64,000 bases of DNA from assembly GCA_033807775.1 (NCBI GenBank), contig CM066319.1:162192983-162256982 (forward strand). The letters run 5' to 3'. Position 1 is the first letter of the stretch. Each line of letters begins with the position of its first letter. The notes under the pieces were generated by a model. That model made no database searches. It was not told the DNA's origin and saw only the letters and a program-made list of their open reading frames with translations. Source of the DNA: Saussurea involucrata. Its lineage: Eukaryota; Streptophyta; Magnoliopsida; Asterales; Asteraceae. Positions 63,375-64,000 of this stretch are shown piece after piece. The translations under genes were made by a program, and so were the position numbers.

Positions 63375-63944
63375 ATGGCCATCACTAAGGGAAGCAACAC
63401 TACTGAGCCAGGGATTGGCGCCGGGATCACTGCTGAGCAGATACGTGAGTGGATCACGGCTGAAGTGAAGCATGCTATTAGGAAGGCAATCCCCGAGATT
63501 TTTACCGCCGTTTGTGAGGAGGTAGTAGTGATGATGGAGGCCGCTCGGAGCCAGGAACCTGAGTTAGAGGAACAGACTAAGAAGAGGAAAACAGCGCAGG
63601 CCGTTGCACCAGAATCGGCAGTTCCAAAGAAAACGAGGTTTTCAGACTTGCTCTTGAATCAAGGGAGCGGTGGGTTTAAAACCATGAATGGTAGCGGAAG
63701 GAGAAATGACAAATGTTTCCGGTGTGGCCAGGTGGGGCACTACGGTCGCGACTGCAGGGAACCACCACAAATGGTCTGTTTTAACTGCAAACAGATGGGC
63801 CACGTGAATGCCAACTGCCCGAATCCGAGAGTTACTGTTGGGGGCGGGGCACAAGGAGCTCCTGCGGCTGCTCCCTTGCGTATTATTGATGATCGTATGG
63901 GTCAGGCTGGACCCGAGGCGGCCGAGGTAGAGTTCATTAACTGA
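63375..63944 (+). CDS. Gag of element X, shortened (zinc knuckles kept, capsid region absent)
   Basis: The frame is open from 63222, but the ATG at 63375 (MAITKGSNTTEPGIGAGITA) fits a gag start after the leader. 189 codons. The N-terminal helix region (EQIREWITAEVKHAIRKAIP) is followed almost at once by a basic linker (KKRKTAQAV) and two CCHC knuckles at about 113-126 (CFRCGQVGHYGRDC) and 133-146 (CFNCKQMGHVNANC). The roughly 200-residue capsid domain of gypsy gag between them is missing. After TGA at 63942-63944 a second frame reads LTVEEAQATLKVVTGIFH, the lead-in to protease, so a frameshift joins gag and pol here. Cut by the window end. Confidence 0.75.
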   Translation: MAITKGSNTTEPGIGAGITAEQIREWITAEVKHAIRKAIPEIFTAVCEEVVVMMEAARSQEPELEEQTKKRKTAQAVAPESAVPKKTRFSDLLLNQGSGGFKTMNGSGRRNDKCFRCGQVGHYGRDCREPPQMVCFNCKQMGHVNANCPNPRVTVGGGAQGAPAAAPLRIIDDRMGQAGPEAAEVEFIN

Positions 63945-64000
63945 CGGTGGAAGAGGCACAGGCCACGCTTAAAGTGGTGACAGGTATATTTCATCGCTTG

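Larger units (their letters stand above)
59716..64000 (+). mobile_element. Ty3/gypsy element X with an embedded Cassandra unit (right end outside window)
   Basis: 5' LTR 59716-62052, then a 360-bp unit (62053-62412) consisting of primer-binding site, Cassandra internal region and Cassandra LTR, then a second copy of the primer-binding site, leader, gag and the start of a protease frame. A 21-base block (62047-62067) recurs exactly at 62407-62427 and marks the joints. The 3' half of X is beyond the window. Confidence 0.75.

Overview
The window is plant nuclear DNA made almost entirely of transposable elements. The elements are of flowering-plant types: Tekay-like Ty3/gypsy chromoviruses with a C-terminal chromodomain, a Sirevirus-like Ty1/copia element with a long third ORF, a 5S-containing Cassandra LTR, Mutator-like and PIF/Harbinger DNA transposons, Helitrons and MITEs. 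The one host gene I can name is a split gene for a DUS1-type tRNA-dihydrouridine synthase. I read this as a TE-rich eudicot chromosome arm and cannot name the species.

Layout. 1-9258: Ty3/gypsy element A (+), entering from the left inside its 5' LTR; near-identical LTRs; pol broken by a small duplication in integrase. 9259-10340: Helitron 3' end, (AT)n and a Harbinger remnant. 10341-15346: PIF/Harbinger element (TSD TTA), split by a Mutator-like element at 11077-15165 with a perfect 9-bp TSD, about 360-bp TIRs, an internally deleted transposase (-), a convergent coiled-coil ORF (+) and an 81-bp-arm hairpin. 15350-18904: unassigned DNA with a 242-bp tandem duplication and a Tourist-like MITE. 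18905-49213: a nest of three retrotransposons. Outer element B is a gypsy derivative with 2.6-kb LTRs and no coding capacity. Gypsy element C (-, 24750-46045) is inserted in B. Sirevirus-like copia D (+, 31804-44821) is inserted in the 5' LTR of C. Each has a target-site duplication (B aagac, C taagt, D caact), and LTR divergence falls from B to C to D as nesting requires. 49219-52427: Helitron territory with about a dozen head-to-tail Helitron 5' ends and one 3' end. 52757-53046: Harbinger MITE. 53153-55630: the DUS1-like gene (-), three exons, 365 codons. 56300-59715: simple repeats, a repeated ~130-bp block, a solo copia LTR, a copia gag relic, two Helitron 3' ends and a tRNA-SINE-like fragment. 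59716-64000: gypsy element X (+), leaving on the right, with a Cassandra internal region plus LTR spliced in exactly at the primer-binding site.

Themes worth a second look: (1) each LTR family carries its own CpG-containing word repeated in both orientations inside the LTR; (2) four gypsy LTR families share a stem-loop with compensatory base changes next to splice-like signals; (3) the third ORF of copia D appears to have its own Pol II promoter, leader intron and a second, frame-preserving intron; (4) the X/Cassandra chimera; (5) the Helitron 5'-end array.
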